Positions 22,446-36,300 of a stretch of 64,000 nt of DNA are shown here, piece after piece. The notes under the pieces are model-generated. The model was not told the DNA's origin. It saw only the letters and a list, made by a program, of their open reading frames with translations, and did not search any database. Position 1 is the first letter of the stretch, and each line of letters starts with the position of its first letter. Made by a program: the position numbers and the translations under genes. This DNA comes from Platynereis dumerilii (Eukaryota; Annelida; Polychaeta; Phyllodocida; Nereididae): positions 18,254,632 to 18,318,631 of the forward strand of contig JAPTHN010000013.1 in assembly GCA_026936325.1 (NCBI GenBank). Reading direction: 5' to 3'.

Positions 22446-22888
22446 CTATCTTAAACTTACTATTTGATGAACTGTGCAAGTTTGAAATATATTACATATT
22501 TATATGAACTCCTTACTTCAGCAATATCCACCCAGGATTTATCATAAAGGAAAATCTAGATAGATTGGCTAAATATTTTAGCTGAAGCCACTTCAAATAT
22601 GTCAATATATTTAATATATAGGTTTATTCAGCCACACCTTACCTTAGATAAATACCGGTCTTTCGAAATTTCACTTCGAAGAAGTCAAAAATAATCGACT
22701 TACCTGAAAAACAAAAGAAATATTTTTGAGTATACAGGGCAATTACATATGAAATATAAAATGCATTTGCAAAAATTAACAATAGACAAGTGAAAAAGAC
22801 CAATAAAAACCAGTTAATAATGCTAGTAATCATATCATTTTTTCTTGTGTGCTTATCAAGTCTTAAATTCCATCTTGTGAGGTGTTAG

Positions 22889-23101
22889 CACTGTAAAACT
22901 TGAATTTTGGGTCAACCTACATGTAAATGATTGAGTCAGATGGTCGCACAAATAGTTCAAGCAGACATAGCTTGTTGTTTTCAGCTAGGATAATCTGTTT
23001 GTTATCGTAGATGAAAACAACAAGCTATGTCAGCTCAAAGGGACGGTGCAACCATTTCAGTCAATCATTTTAGCCGACTCAATCCATGCAATTTTACAAT
23101 G
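22889..23101. mobile_element. Palindromic MITE, copy 2
   Basis: Same family as 22,117-22,321. It has CACTGTAAAA at the left and its inverse CATTGTAAAA at the right, GATTGAGTCAGATGGT in the arm, and the same inner TAGCTTGTTGTTTT palindrome. It is 213 bp long, folds along nearly its whole length, and differs from copy 1 in perhaps a quarter of positions. Confidence 0.75.
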
Positions 23102-24875
23102 AACGTTTTGATTGACACTAAATATTGCATCATCGCAACCATAAAGTTGTGATGCTCTGAATTATTTTTTAAATGATTCAATTTTCTTGCTGCACTAGGT
23201 TTTGCACCTGAAACAAAAGGCATCAAAATAATTTTCAAAAGAAAGGTAACAAATGAGCCTCTTTAACAAAACAGTTTTCTTGGTACTCTATGTATCTAAG
23301 AGCAATGTAAAAAAGGCTCCGAAGCTTAAACTTGTCTCACAAAATCCATAAACTTCCACTTATGTCAATATTTCTTTGGTACTCAGCCAGTTTTGGTGCC
23401 TTCTTTACCAATCAAAGTATAAAAATTGATTAGTCTAAATCTAAAAATATCGAAGAAACTGAGAAACCAGGTGCGGTCACCTGACACGTCACATCTTAAC
23501 TTGTGCTTTAACTCTGTTGTTCAACTTTCTAATTTGAAATAATAGATCTATACATGGCTGCCCTGACAGAAAACCTCTGTCAGTTACAGTTGAAGAATTA
23601 AATCAATGAATTACAACAATTACAAAAAAATAGCTCTATCCCTTGCATTGAAATTAACTGTCATTAATTTTGGTAACTTGTCACCCCAGTAATTAGTGGT
23701 GTTACTCATTCAGTGACTTGTCCTGATAGAATTGCAAGTATAGGATATGACCTCACAAACTACAAGTATATGAGTCATACAGAATAACAAGGCACAAATA
23801 GCGATATGACCTCACAAGGAACATTCCAGTCCTTTTCAGCAGGTACTTGTAATTTGTCGACATTAAGTACACACTCGGTGGCTAAAATAAAGATATATAA
23901 AATAAAGATATATGAGAAACAATGAAAAAAAAATGAAAAAAGAAACACTTTTAGACAAGGTTGAGGAAAGCAGAGCAACAGCACAGAAGGGCAACTTGAA
24001 AAAGATTTCATTGATTGAGAATGGAAAGGCGAAAAAAGGCAATGAAGCAAAACAATTAATCGAAATGGTACTTTTAAAATCCAGTTCTACTCTATTCCAG
24101 ATAATGTTGCATTTTCTGTTGTAATGTCTTTTAATGTGGTCAATAGAAATATAGTGCAGGGAGAAAAAAAATCAATTCTTTAAAGAGGAAAACAAGCAAA
24201 CAAAACTCTTCACAAAGCTCAAAAAACATAAATAAATATTTAATTAGTTTTTTTTTTGCTTTATTCTGAGGGGTATTTTTGTTGTAATGGTGTTCCATCC
24301 TGTGTGTATAACCTCTATTGGCAAACCTTTGCATAATCTTAGTATGCCTAAATCAAGAGAAAAAGGCTGGTGTTGGTAAGAATAATGCTTATCTACCTGC
24401 CATAGAGGCTCATTGAATCCTGTAATACTTATATTGCACTGCATTATTCTATGTTTCTATCTTTTTTACAAGAATTATCTTTTATTTTACAAGAACTATC
24501 TAGCATCTTTCTAACAACCTCACCATAGTTGCAGCTACTGCAGACCCACAGATCTCGTGATAGTGCTGAGTGTGTGGGATCTCACATGATTTACATCGTT
24601 GATGAGATCTCGCGTGATTTAGCAGCGTAAAAAAATCATAAATAATAAGCTAGAACTGTCAGACCAGGATGATACAGGCGTGATGGTTTAAGTGTGTACT
24701 ACTACTGATTGATTAATCGTTGTTTCACAGTAAATTATAAAATGGCAGGCGGTTTTAAAAGTCGTGAGAATTAAGTGAAATGACAATAAAACAGCAACAA
24801 TTCAACACCTTCAATATTTGCATCAGTAAAATCAAAGGTGACTTGCGGGGAGGAGGGGGCAGTGAGAAGATAATT

Positions 24876-25078
24876 GGACGGATAGATGATTGCGGCTTTA
24901 CATCCAGTATTTATGCATTTGGTAGGCTGATTAGGACAGTAGGAAGACATGGCAATGAGGCGAAGGATGATTGAAACAGCCATCCAACATAGGCGCAGGT
25001 GACCCGGCAAGAGCTGGATTCGAACCCTTGATCCAGTGATTGGCAGCCCAGCATGCTACTACTGGACCAACCCTCCCC
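24876..25078 (-). mobile_element. tRNA-derived SINE-1, near-complete copy
   Basis: The minus strand begins TTGGGGAGGGTTGGTCCAGT, has the glycine-type CTGCCAA loop, a B-box GGTTCGAATCC with one change next to it, the full body and a short remnant tail (ATCTATCCGTCC). It lies between b2 and b3 of the first old cycle. Confidence 0.9.
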
Positions 25079-25479
25079 AATAAGCGGTGAGAAGAAGAGG
25101 CAAGTGGTTATCAAGGAAGGAAGTTTATATTAGGGGGAATTTATAAGACCAAGGGATGCATTCTGTAATGAGGCCTACATAAAGTCTGAGTCCACTAACA
25201 CTGGCCAACTATTTAAGGCCTTTGTACCTGAACAGATTTTTAAAATATTCACGAAAGAGATTAATTTGCAGAACTTCGAATTATTTTTGACATGGAAACG
25301 TATCTTTCTAAAGCTCTGACTTCCTTTTAGAAAGTATACCTAAGACAGCTCATACTGTGCAAAGGAAAATGACCCTAGGCACAGTAGCACATACATGATG
25401 CAAAAGTTGTATGTCAAAAGCAAATTAAAAAAGGTGGTCGAGTTCTTTGAATTCTGTATTTCTTTGAAACTGGCACTAT

Positions 25480-25655
25480 TAAGCAGGAACTCACTTTGGC
25501 ATCGTGGGCCCTTGGGACATTACACTGTAACTGAAGCTGGGTTGTATCCTGTATTCTATGCTGGGGAAGCTAAAAAGACCCAGGACACCCCTGAGTCAAT
25601 AGGGCATGTGCCAGACTCCAATTCTTCTCATCTTATCATCATACAACGGTCACCA
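25480..25655 (+). repeat. Dispersed repeat, copy 1
   Basis: GGTTGTATCC through TTCTATGCTGGGG, CACCCCTGAGTCAATAGGG and TCTTCTCATCTTATCATCAT recur in the same order at 31,650-31,870. The 124-codon open frame over this region (25,395-25,769) joins this repeat to the neighbouring MITE and is not a gene. The family is not identified. Confidence 0.65.
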
Positions 25656-25707
25656 AAAATGAAAGTGCAGCCCCCTTCGCAAATGATGAAGGTTAAGCAG
25701 CCCTCTA

Positions 25708-25949
25708 GCATCCAAAGGGAAAACCTAGTAAGTCACATTTTGGGCCAAATTGAGTTAAGGTCAAAATAGGACTTCTGAGACATGTTTCTATATATTTATT
25801 AAGTTTATATTTTCATAAAGTGGCCCGTTACCCCAGAATGACACTGGCAAATCCCAGTAAGTCCATCTCTTACTGCAAGGACTGGAACTTAAAAGTCAAT
25901 TTTCTCAGAAACTCCAAAATGTGACTTACTAAGTTTTCCCTTTGGACGC
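25708..25949. mobile_element. MITE with TA target duplication (Tc1/mariner-like)
   Basis: The 242-bp element has inverted ends of about 37 bp starting GCRTCCAAAGGGAAAAC and continuing AGTAAGTCACATTTTGG; the two ends differ at a few bases. TA dinucleotides abut both ends (25,706-25,707 and 25,950-25,951), the target duplication of Tc1/mariner-type elements. No coding capacity. Confidence 0.75.
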
Positions 25950-27558
25950 TAGCGCGGCCTAGTTAATGTGAGGATATGCCAGCATAGCACAACGCAAGTC
26001 AACTCATGAGACGTTGTGATAAAACAGGCTAATTGTGACCTTGAGCAGCAGCTTACATGCCCTTTGGTAAATGGTGTCATAGTCAATGACTTCAGGATTC
26101 TTAGGTATCTGTGGACTGTGGAGAGTGATAATACAAGAAATTGGCTGTTGCTAAGGGTAATGGCTACTGGGGATGCATGACCACACCAGACCTGTCAAGG
26201 CTCCTCAACCACAATACATTCAGCCAGTGTGTGTTCAGCGGCCATATGTGTATTCAGCGGGAATCTCATGGCTCTTTGAGGTCTTGCTGTGTTTAGTCAA
26301 TCCTAGCTTCTTATTGCCTAAGAATTATTAATATTACATCACAATTACATTAAAACTGTTCATCTGCATGTAAACTTCAATTTTAAAAGTGTCACACAAA
26401 ACCTTTCCCAGTAACAGTACCAAAGCAAGGTCAAAGATAGAATACAGCCTAGACCGATTGCTAATTGAAGAAAGTCAGTTAAAATTTGTCCAAACCGTAG
26501 CACACGAAGAGCTGGTGTTTAGATACTATCTTCTGAACACAACATGAGTACAGATTGAATGTATGTGTTGCCTCAGACAGTTTTTCACAGCTTTTTTGGA
26601 CATGAGTTGTTGCATGCCAAGGCAGCCACTGCACTCCATAATTCATAAGAGGCATACATCACCTTGCGGTGATTTAGAAGAGAATGACAGTTTTAAAGTG
26701 TGTTCAAACTGCGGTAAACCAGTCTCCATTGATTCTTAAAGTACTTAAGTTACAGCACTGAACACCAGGTCAGTTTGCTCTTTGAGGGCCATAGCAGTTG
26801 ACCATTGAAGCCTGCTCTTTAAAGGACCGTTACTGTGGTTCATTCTTTACTTCATTATTCCTTAGGGAACATGGTTAAACTAGACTGAACTCTTAATGGT
26901 GTCAAGTCTTTCTAAGTTGTTTGGTCGTCGACACTTCCGCCCGAGACATTTTTAAGAGACCATCAACCATAATAAACTTCAGAAACGCCCTTCCTTCCCA
27001 AGGCACTGTGGAGATAAGTACTAAAGTTTGACATAAAATTCCTGCTGATGACCCTTGTTCCTGTCCTGCAGGACATGCATGAATAACGAAATATACTCTT
27101 GTGACTGATGGGACATAGTGGTAAAGTATGAAAAGATAGTTGAATGAAATTAAAGATTATTAGATGTAAAGTAAATTAACTGGGAAAGAAGGAAGGAAAT
27201 AATTATAAAAAAATTACAGAACGTTATACCTGATAAGTCGGTGCAAAGAAGTAGAAGTTCATACCAGGAACAAAAAATCTAATGACAAGCATTTTTAGTG
27301 ATTAAACACCGGAGTACACAATCTCCTATAAGAATTGCATTGAAGGCTGATGGATTTGGACCATGCAAACAAACCTAATTTCAAAATAAAAACCAAGAGA
27401 AGAACAGTTTTTTTGCATTTGCTCTGTTTAATGTTGTATGATCAAAAACAAGTGAGTCAAAACAACAGACAATTTCATCTACAAGCAATTCTACTGGTGC
27501 CAGGACTGAAGCAAGCTAGAAAAATGTCTTCTAAATGCAGCAGGGACCAGCGGGCGGG

Positions 27559-27600
27559 TTATGGCGCCAGTCTAAGCCAATATGGCGGTCTGCATGGCGT
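27559..27600 (+). promoter_or_regulatory. Cluster of three ATGGCG words inside block b5
   Basis: TTATGGCGCC, AATATGGCGG and GCATGGCG fall within 42 bp. AATATGGCGG resembles the YY1 consensus (AANATGGCGGC). The cluster is kept in the inverted copy at 773-814 and is partly changed in the copies at 33.2 and 36.6 kb. Regulatory meaning is only inferred. Confidence 0.25.
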
Positions 27601-29823
27601 GTGTTACTTAGCAACCACTATCTGAGCTCTCTTGCAGGAATTCAGATGGCCAATTCCACCCTCTTCCCCGAATCTTAGTAGCTCTACATGTAAATGTGGA
27701 TTCTACACCAGGGTCAATAAGGTTTGCCTTGTAGAAAAAGTCTACAGAAGACCCTTTGAGTCTGAAAACAACATGCGGACATCCGCAATATCTTTTGCAG
27801 TCTGGTGTACAAAGAAAGCATTAAACGTTATCTGTCTGGGGCTTTAGGTATAAGTTTCAAACTTAGCCTGTTGTGAATTTTCCTCTATGTCCTCTCAGCA
27901 AAGATTTTGGTTTATTGACAGCATAGTAATACTGATGTTATCATACTAGCTGGAATGCTTCAAAAGTATGTGATGTGAAGAATATTCATTTAAGTCATAA
28001 ATCGCCTATTCCATCTGAAAATCATGTGGAGAAATTCTCATCTTGCCAACATAGACATTTTAACGGTCACTACCCGTGCCCTGTCAGGATATGTAATGAC
28101 CTCAGAATACCTTATTGGTTTGCCAGGAGCAGTAGAGTGTGAACCATCACTTCTCGAAGCTGATCAAAGACACATATTCGCTGTCACACTCTGGGCTTAT
28201 ACATGTCTTTCAGATTTTTCATCAGGTCATATTTGATACCTGGCTCATATGCTCAGTCAGGCAATGACAACATATGAGATATATACTGCTGTACAGCTTG
28301 CCAAAGACATCTGAATAACATCACTTTGAACCACAAGTGCAAAACTGCCAGATGGAACATTACATGAAGCAATGAGTTTTGTAATGGTTCAAGAAAGCTT
28401 GAAAACATTCTAGATAGAATTATTATGAAATGTGCACAAAATATTTATCACAGCAGTTTCAATTTGTGCATTATTTTAAGGTTTCTATTTCAACTTAGTA
28501 TTCCAATGAATGGTATACAGACAGCTATATTCAGGCTATATATAGGAAGCTTCGTGGAATATTTGACTAGTCTGATTGGTTCTTAAGTACATATAATATC
28601 AAACATTGGATAGATCAAATGCAGCCAGCACCAACGAGTAGTAAAGCCTTCATACTGTCAAGATTGATTGTCTATAGAATTGCACAGTAATTAGAACTGT
28701 TATAAATTTGTTGGAACTTGGAAGCTAAATGTGAAAAGAATAAACAGAACATCATTAAGCTTAACAAATCTGGATAAAATATTCTGATTTGAATCAAATT
28801 TTAATGTCAACACATAACTACCAATATATCAATACAGTCTTGCTATCCAAGGAATCAATGTTTTGCTTTGAACTTTTTAACATGTTGACAAGTCAGTCGT
28901 CAGACTACAATTATGTACATTCATAATCATTTCACACAATTTCTTACCTCAATGAACTCATACAGATTCCATTAACTTCATTTTTAGATCGACAGAACCT
29001 TATCACTTTTGTCTGATAATCTCCGGATTAAAGCTGTCTTACCTCTGATATTGATAAAAGCACTGTTAGATAACAGCAAAATGTCCTTCATTACATTTCA
29101 CGTAATTAGCTGCGGCATAGAATTTCCTCCAGTGATCTTCATTTATCGTGTGTAAGAACATTTAGAGAAAGTAAAATGTTTGTTTATTTTAAAATCAAAC
29201 ATAAAAGTGACACAACAACCTTGCAGAGAATATGCTGCAGAGGCAGTTATGTCTTGAAAATCATTCATGCTAATTTCAAATACATGGATTCATCATTCAC
29301 GTTGGATTTGTACTTGAATTTCTATTTAAGACAGATTTTGTTGATCTTAAAAGAATTCTGTTGCCTTGAATGTCTACATTGGAAAATTATCAGAAACATT
29401 TTTAGTTTACAACTTGACATCTAGTAGTTCATTTAGTAGGTTTAATCCAAATATTGCTTGCTGAACCACAAACCTTGTGTCTGACAGTGTTATTGCTGGT
29501 ACAAAAAATACCAATGTCAAATGCTTGTTGTCAAAATGATTAAAACGATTTTTACTTGTAATTGCTATAGATGTATGTATGCCTAACTTTTCTTAATTTA
29601 ACTTCATTAACATATATGTAATACTATAAAACATCAAATATCTGCAAGTCTACTTGCTGATCGCAGCACTCAACAACTGTTCTACAGCTACTAACCATCT
29701 GTTAATCAGATTAGGATTTCCCAAGTGAGATCTAAATTCAACATTCGAGTGACAATTGTAAATTTAGCCTGATGCAAATTTACACATTTCATCAGACTAA
29801 AGCATATTTGATTGACTTGCAAA

Positions 29824-29880
29824 GATGGATGGATAATTTGGGCTCTGCATTCTGTATTTGCGCACTTGGCTAATTGCGAC
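29824..29880 (-). mobile_element. SINE-1 tail fragment
   Basis: Only the 3' end of the element remains: (ATCC)n tail plus about 45 bp of body. The tRNA head is absent. Confidence 0.65.
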
Positions 29881-30859
29881 ATGCAAATAAAGAAAATTGT
29901 TGAGCTTAGTTTTTTCTATAATTAGATATAATGAGTTTTCGGTGATAGAATAGAATACAATATTTGCATTCCAGGCGTTTCAGCCTTTTAAGTGGGTTTT
30001 CTTTCTGTCCCAGCAGTACATGTCTAATGCTATGCTTACACAACAAAGCATTCTTGTTGCATTCTTCGGATGTTCAGCTCACATGTGTTTTGTCAAACTA
30101 ATTTTACTAATCCTGCTAAGAGGCTACAGCTTTATCAGAGGCTAAGAAGCCTGCCAACATTGCTGAAGCCTCACTCCTTCATTCTTTGGCCTAACATCAT
30201 ATCACAATGTGTAACAACCCTAAATGGTCTGACTATTTTTTTTCAAATTCAAACACACAAAATTTTCAAAATCTGATTTATGACAATCACTCTAGCAGGT
30301 TGTCAAATGTATTTATCGACAAATGTTTATCTTTCATTGCAAATATTTGTTTTGTAGACAATATTCAAATGAATTAGCAATTAAAGCAGAGTAAATATTG
30401 GTTTTTCTCCAGCTCTGTCTTTGCTAAAATAATCATTATCATCCTATCAATTGGAAGGCAGTCACATTGCTTTTTCCAGAAGTCAAAGCAAAATTCTGAC
30501 AGTATTTATCAATATTCATCAAAAATGTGAAATATCTTTAGCCAAAAAGGAAATAACTTCCATAACAGATATGGACTAGGGTACAATTCTGAATCTGAAA
30601 TCTCCAGTGATATCAAAATAGCCCACTGCTGTATTTCGATCTGATGAGGTCCTCGGATAGTGTGCTTTAACCTCACATTCGTCTGTTCACAAAAGACTGA
30701 CTCACTTTTTTTAAATTCTTAATTATACTCAGATATGTTTATACATATCTGCATTACCTTCTATCCCTCTTACTTTGCTACTGATATTAAGAAACTGCTA
30801 TGTAACTGCACAAAAAGGCACTTATTGACTAGCTCATCTTTCCAACTCGAAATCTGAGA

Positions 30860-33370
30860 TAGATGGAAGTTTCTCAGCTGCCTTAAGAGAAAACCTTTAA
30901 GAGTTAAGTACACACTCATTGGCTGAATAAAGAAATAGGAGAGTTTGCTGGAACGAAAAAAAAAGAGAAAAAACTCTTAGGCAAGGTTAAGGGAAACAGT
31001 GCAACAGGGCAGAAGGACAACTCTAAAAAGAATCCCATCGATCGAGAAAAGAAGGGAACGGAAAAACAGAGCCATGGGGCAAACAGTACTTAATCCGGTT
31101 CTATTTTATTCTAGACAGCGTTCCATTTTATCCTATTCTAAAGTCCTCTAATCTGGTCAATAGTGAAATGGTGCAACAGGGCAGAACATCGCATAGAGAG
31201 AAAACAATATCTTTGTTTTTAAGTGGAAATAACAAAAGCCTACATAGCCGAGGTCTTGGGCTTTCAAGATTTCAATGACATTCCATTCGACACTTTCAAT
31301 TTTTCTGCCCTCCGCAACACTATTACACCCAGAGAATCTACCCTAAACAAATCAGTCCATCTTCGCACATTATCATAAAAAATTACATCCGAGAGTTATG
31401 GCCAATCAGTGAGCAGTATTCCTATCCACTTCAAAGGTTTACCGGCAATTTTCGTGGAGACTATTAGGTCCTCAGAGACCTCAAACCTAACATTTTAAAG
31501 ATCTATGTACCACTGACGAACATGCGTGAATAGACATAATTGTCCTCATTTGCATAACATGCTGGTAGGGCTGTTCATTGGTCAGCTTAGTGAGCGTGTC
31601 TGACTTAATCACTGAAGGCTTTGCTGAAGTGCACTATCATAATCCCACCCCGAACTCAATTTAGTCCGAGCCCATGGGACGTTAAATGGAGGCGGGTTGT
31701 ATCCAGTGTTCTATGCTGGGGCAACTGAAAGACCCTGGGCATCCCTGAATTAATAGGGTATGTACCAGACTCACAGTCTTCTCATCTCATCATCATACGG
31801 CGATCGACTGCCTCGATATAGCCCACTACGGTGCTGCAGAGGCGTAAAACACAAACAAATAAACACTATCATTGTAATGCCGATGGCACAAATTCTACAA
31901 AATATGAAAATGAAAGCATGCAATAAAAAGGGTACTTAAAAACAGTTATGTGGTATTGATAAGAATTGCTTATATATATAATTATTCTTTAAAACAACCT
32001 CACAGAAACAGACTTTGATCTGATAATGCTCAAATGGCTTTGAATCTATTTGTCTGTTTCACATTAGCTGTCAAATCTGTTCCTTAATCTTACCACAGCT
32101 ACAGCCACTGCAGAGAAGTTCAGCAAGTCGCGTGATAATAGTCAGTAGGCGGGATCTTACGTGATACAGAACAGTGATGAGATCCCATCTGATTTAACAT
32201 TATAAAAAAGTCATAAAGAAGCAGCAAGTGCTGTCAGATGAGGATGATACAGGCATGATAGATGTTACCTTTTTCTGTACTGCCAATGGTTCAGTGAGGA
32301 CTGTACATATTGCATAAATGTTGTTCAGTTAGCAGGTGAAATGTTGTGATGTGTATACCAAAAAAGAATCTGACATCATGAATTATTTCCTTGTGGTGAT
32401 ATAGAAGGAATTGACCATTTTAGTATGTGCCCACGTTGTGTTAAACCACTTTGTATTGATATAAGTACTGACGATACGCTAGAAGACACCAAATCTATCG
32501 ACGCCTTCAGTCTTTAGACCATTGTGGCCTGCCCTTTAAAGGACCTTTACTGTGGTTCATTCTTTCCTTCATTGTCCCATGAGGAACGTGGTTAAACAAG
32601 ACTGAACTCTTAATGGTGTCAAGTCTTTCTAAGTTGTTTGGTCGTTGACACTTTAGCCTGAGACTTTTTTAAGAGACCTAAGGGTGTCATAAACCTCAGC
32701 AACGTCCTTCCTTCCCATGACACTGTTAAAAGGAAGTACTAAAATGTGAAGTAAAATTCACGCAGTTGACCCCTTGCTCCTGTAAGACATCTGGGAACAA
32801 CGTAATAAGACAAGAAGATAATAGCCTCACTAATATTTGAAGGGAAATGCCCACAATGCCAATCATACCAGTATAGTATGCACATTTTATTTAATATTAA
32901 ATAAGAAAGAACCTTGCTATACATCAGTATAATAATACACCAAACAGGTTGTGATCGTACCTTAAATTCTAAATTAATTTGCAATATGCATCATACTGAA
33001 AAAATCTGAATGAAAGGAGGAAATTCGGGGCCAATGAAGGAAGAAGAAATTATCCTATAATGATGGAAACTTAAGGTATAGATGATTCGTTGCAAAGAAC
33101 TAAAAAAAAACTTAAGGCATTCTGAGTCAGTTAAACAAATAAAGGCAAGCACAGTCAGACCATACTTAATGCAGACCAGAGGACGGGTAACATGGCCAGG
33201 CCACTATGGTGATCAACATGGCGTGTGTTACTTGGGAACTACTATCTAAGCTTTCTTACAGGAATTAAGATTGCTAATTTAAACCTCTTCCCTGAGTCTT
33301 AGTATTTCTACATGTAAATGTGGATGTAACACTCAAGGTCAATAAGGCGGACCGACCAATATCATATCAG
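30860..33370 (+). repeat. Old array, second cycle (b1, b2, b4, b5; truncated)
   Basis: Block b1 is at 30,860-31,180, a dispersed repeat at 31,650-31,870, b2 at 32,030-32,280, b4 with its downstream flank at 32,400-33,165 and b5 at 33,170-33,350, after which the cycle stops and the next b1 begins. Blocks b3 and b6-b9 are missing. Block b1 here is almost identical to 33,675-33,985, and b4 with flank is closely similar to 35,640-36,405 (offset about 3,255 bp), so this cycle and the next arose by a fairly recent duplication. About 130 bp between b4 and b5 is deleted here relative to the next cycle. Confidence 0.75.
31650..31870 (+). repeat. Dispersed repeat, copy 2
   Basis: Second copy of the repeat at 25,480-25,655, longer at the right, where it ends with GCCCACTACGGTGCTGCAGA and an AAACACAAACAAATAAA tail. 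The A-rich end suggests a retroposed element, but I see no tRNA head. Confidence 0.6.
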
Positions 33371-36300
33371 TTTCAAATAATTCATATTTCAAAAATCAGC
33401 ATGCATCATCAATTTATTTGAAAAGTAACTTCTAAAAACATTTCTTACATAAATAACAATATATTGCAAAGTTCTTTATCTTGGCATCTTCAGATATAAA
33501 AATTAGTTTTATTATTGCTGCTCCATAATGACAATGTATCTTTACCATCTCAGCATGTTCACAAAATAACTTCCTTTCATATAAACATAGCTTGCTATCA
33601 ATTTCAAGAAACTGAGATGTGACTGCCCTAAAAGGCACTTATCAACTAGCTCATCTGTCTGACTCAAAATCTGAGATAGATGGAAGTTTCTCAGCTGCCT
33701 TAAGAGAAAACCTTTAAGAGTTAAGTACACACTCATTGGCTGAATAAAGAAATAGGAGAGGTTGCTGGAACAAAAAAATAAGAAAAAAACTCTTAGGCAA
33801 GGTTAAGGGAAACAGTGCAACAGGGCAGAAGGACAACTATAAGAAGAATCCCATCGATCGAGAAAAGAAGGGAACGGAAAAACAGAGCCATAGGGCAAAC
33901 AGTACTTAATCCGGTTCTATTTTATTCTAGACAGTGCTCCATCTTATTCTATTCGAAAGTCCTCTAATCTGGTCAATACAACAGTGAAATTGTGCAACAG
34001 GCTAGAACAATTTCTTCATTACTGCAATTTCAATTAGTATGAGTTGCTTGGACAAGTTTTCAAGCCATCTACGTTGCATTTTAAGCTCATCTGATTGGTG
34101 TATGAGCAATAAAACGTCCTTCAAATGTGTATGTTGAACGTTGGAAGCTGTGAAAAATGTAATATTCTGCTTCAGTGAGCAGCAGAGTTTGGTTTCTTGG
34201 TAAGATTAGCCACCAACAAGCACGTCTTCTGGGCTTGACATACGTTTTATGGTATTCAAATTAGTTTTATGCCACGTATTTTGGTGTCTCAACCAATCAC
34301 ATCCAGTGCATTTGCTACGTTTTACTGTCCTTTTGCAGAAACTCATACTTCTTGAAATTGCAGTAACGATATACAGCATAGGCCTTAAGCTTTCAAGTTT
34401 CCAATAACATTCAATTCTAGGTACTATTTCTTTTAAATGATATAGTAGGCCTAGTAATGCAATCAGCAACACTATCATTGTAATTGTGATGAAACAAATG
34501 CTACGAAATATAAAAATGGTATTATATGATAAGAGGTATACGAATCCCATGTTATCTAATAATGCTCAACTGCCTATTTAATCCATTTATCAGTTTCACA
34601 ATGGTAGCTACATCTTTCTTAAAGCTTACCACATCTGCAGTTGCTGCAGACACCATCTACAGTTCAGCTTGTCTCATGATAATAGTCAGTAGGCGGTATC
34701 TTACGTGATACTCATCAGTGATGAGATCCCATCTGATTTAACATTATAAACAAGTCATAAAGAAGCAGCAACTGCTGTCAGATGAGGATGATATAGGCAT
34801 GATAGATGATACATTTGTCTGTACTGCCAATGATTTAGTGAGTAATGTACATATTGTGTATAAATGTTATGGACCTGAAATACCAATATGTAATGTGAAG
34901 CTTGTTGTATAAGAGTGTCTCATTTACTAATACTTTAAGGTTTATTCCCATTTGAAATCTGAAGTTGTTAAGTTTCAATTACAAAAATTGAAAGATCTAT
35001 TATTTCTTTTTACCAGTATTAAACCATGAATATTTAAAGCCTATTTACTTAATATTACTATCAAGCTACCTTTTTATACTGAACTGGCATGATCAGATAT
35101 ACAGCTCTTATTTCAGATGTTTAAAATGGGAGTTCACTCACCTAATATTTTTGACATAAACACTTGAAAATGTTTCTAAAATTCACTCCCAACTTTTGAT
35201 GTTTACATCCTTAGAAGGTTTGGATATAGCACCTTTATATCTTCACTAAAGATTACAAAATCCTCAGAACATATGTTTTGGAAAGCTTAGATACGGTGTG
35301 AAAGAGAAACTGCCCAGAGGCATAATGGCTATTACATGCAGCAAACTTGTCAATGAAATATAAATTCAGTTCGTCAGGAGAAACGGCAACAAAAAAGGGT
35401 TATTGAGTTGCTTTAGATCCGAGGTAGCTGTTCATGTATGTGGCTTGCCATAAGAATTGAATTTCAAATTCTATCTTCAAAACTGACTGACATGTTGAAT
35501 GTGTATATACAGTAAGACTTACTGTGGGTGTTTTTGGTAGAAAGAGACAGACAGTTATTCACCAAATGTTTTTTTCTTGACTTTTTTTACACCAAGGTAC
35601 CATTGTAGTGCTAAATTTGTAAGAAGCATGCATCGTTGTGTGTTGATTTAGAAAGGGCAACAGTTTTAAAAAGTGCTTATGCTGCGTTACACAACTTTGC
35701 ATTGACTTACCTACTGAAGATACATCATTAGACACCAAATCTGTTTACTCCTTTGGGGCTACAGCAGTTGACCATTGAGGCCTGCTCTTTAAAGGACCAT
35801 TGCTCTGGCTCATTCTTTCCCTCATTGTCCCCTAGGGAACATGGTTAAACTACACTGAACTCTTAATGGTGTCAAGTCTTTCGAAGTTGTTTGGTCGTCG
35901 ACACTTTAGCCCGAGACGTTTTTAAGAGACCTGAGGCCATCATAAACCTCAGCAACGTCCTTCCGTCCCATGACACTCTGTGTTAAAAGGAAGCACTAAC
36001 ATGTGATGTAAAATTCACGCTGACGACCCCTTGCTCCTGTAAGACATCCGGGAACAACATACTGAGACAAGAAGATAATAGCCTCACTAAAATTTGAAGG
36101 GAAATGCCCACAATGCCAATCATACCAGTATAGTATGCACATTTTCTTTAATATTGAATAAGAAAGAACTTTGTTATATATCAGTTAGCTGTCGAACCTT
36201 GAATTGTAAATTAATTTGCAATATGTATCATACAAATAAAATCTGAATGAAAAGGGGAAATTCGGGGCCGATGAAAGCAGAAGAAATTATCTGATAATGA

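Larger units (their letters stand above)
23835..30560 (+). repeat. Old array, first cycle (b1 to b9, complete)
   Basis: This is the best-ordered copy of the old unit. Block b1 is at 23,835-24,165, b2 at 24,480-24,690, b3 at 26,040-26,290, b4 at 26,640-27,060, b5 at 27,480-27,850, b6 at 28,060-28,310, b7 at 29,000-29,300, b8 at 29,940-30,230 and b9 at 30,280-30,560. Between them lie a SINE-1 (24,876), a repeat shared with 31.65 kb (25,480), a MITE (25,708), a SINE fragment (29,824) and unmatched spacer. Block order repeats downstream and, inverted, at 1-3,115, so the blocks are remnants of one long unit. Their function, if any, is unknown; none reads as a conserved protein. Confidence 0.75.

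Noticed and set aside
25395-25769. 124-codon plus-strand frame
   Set aside because: It runs through a dispersed repeat and into a MITE, and the copy of the repeat at 31.65 kb does not keep the frame.
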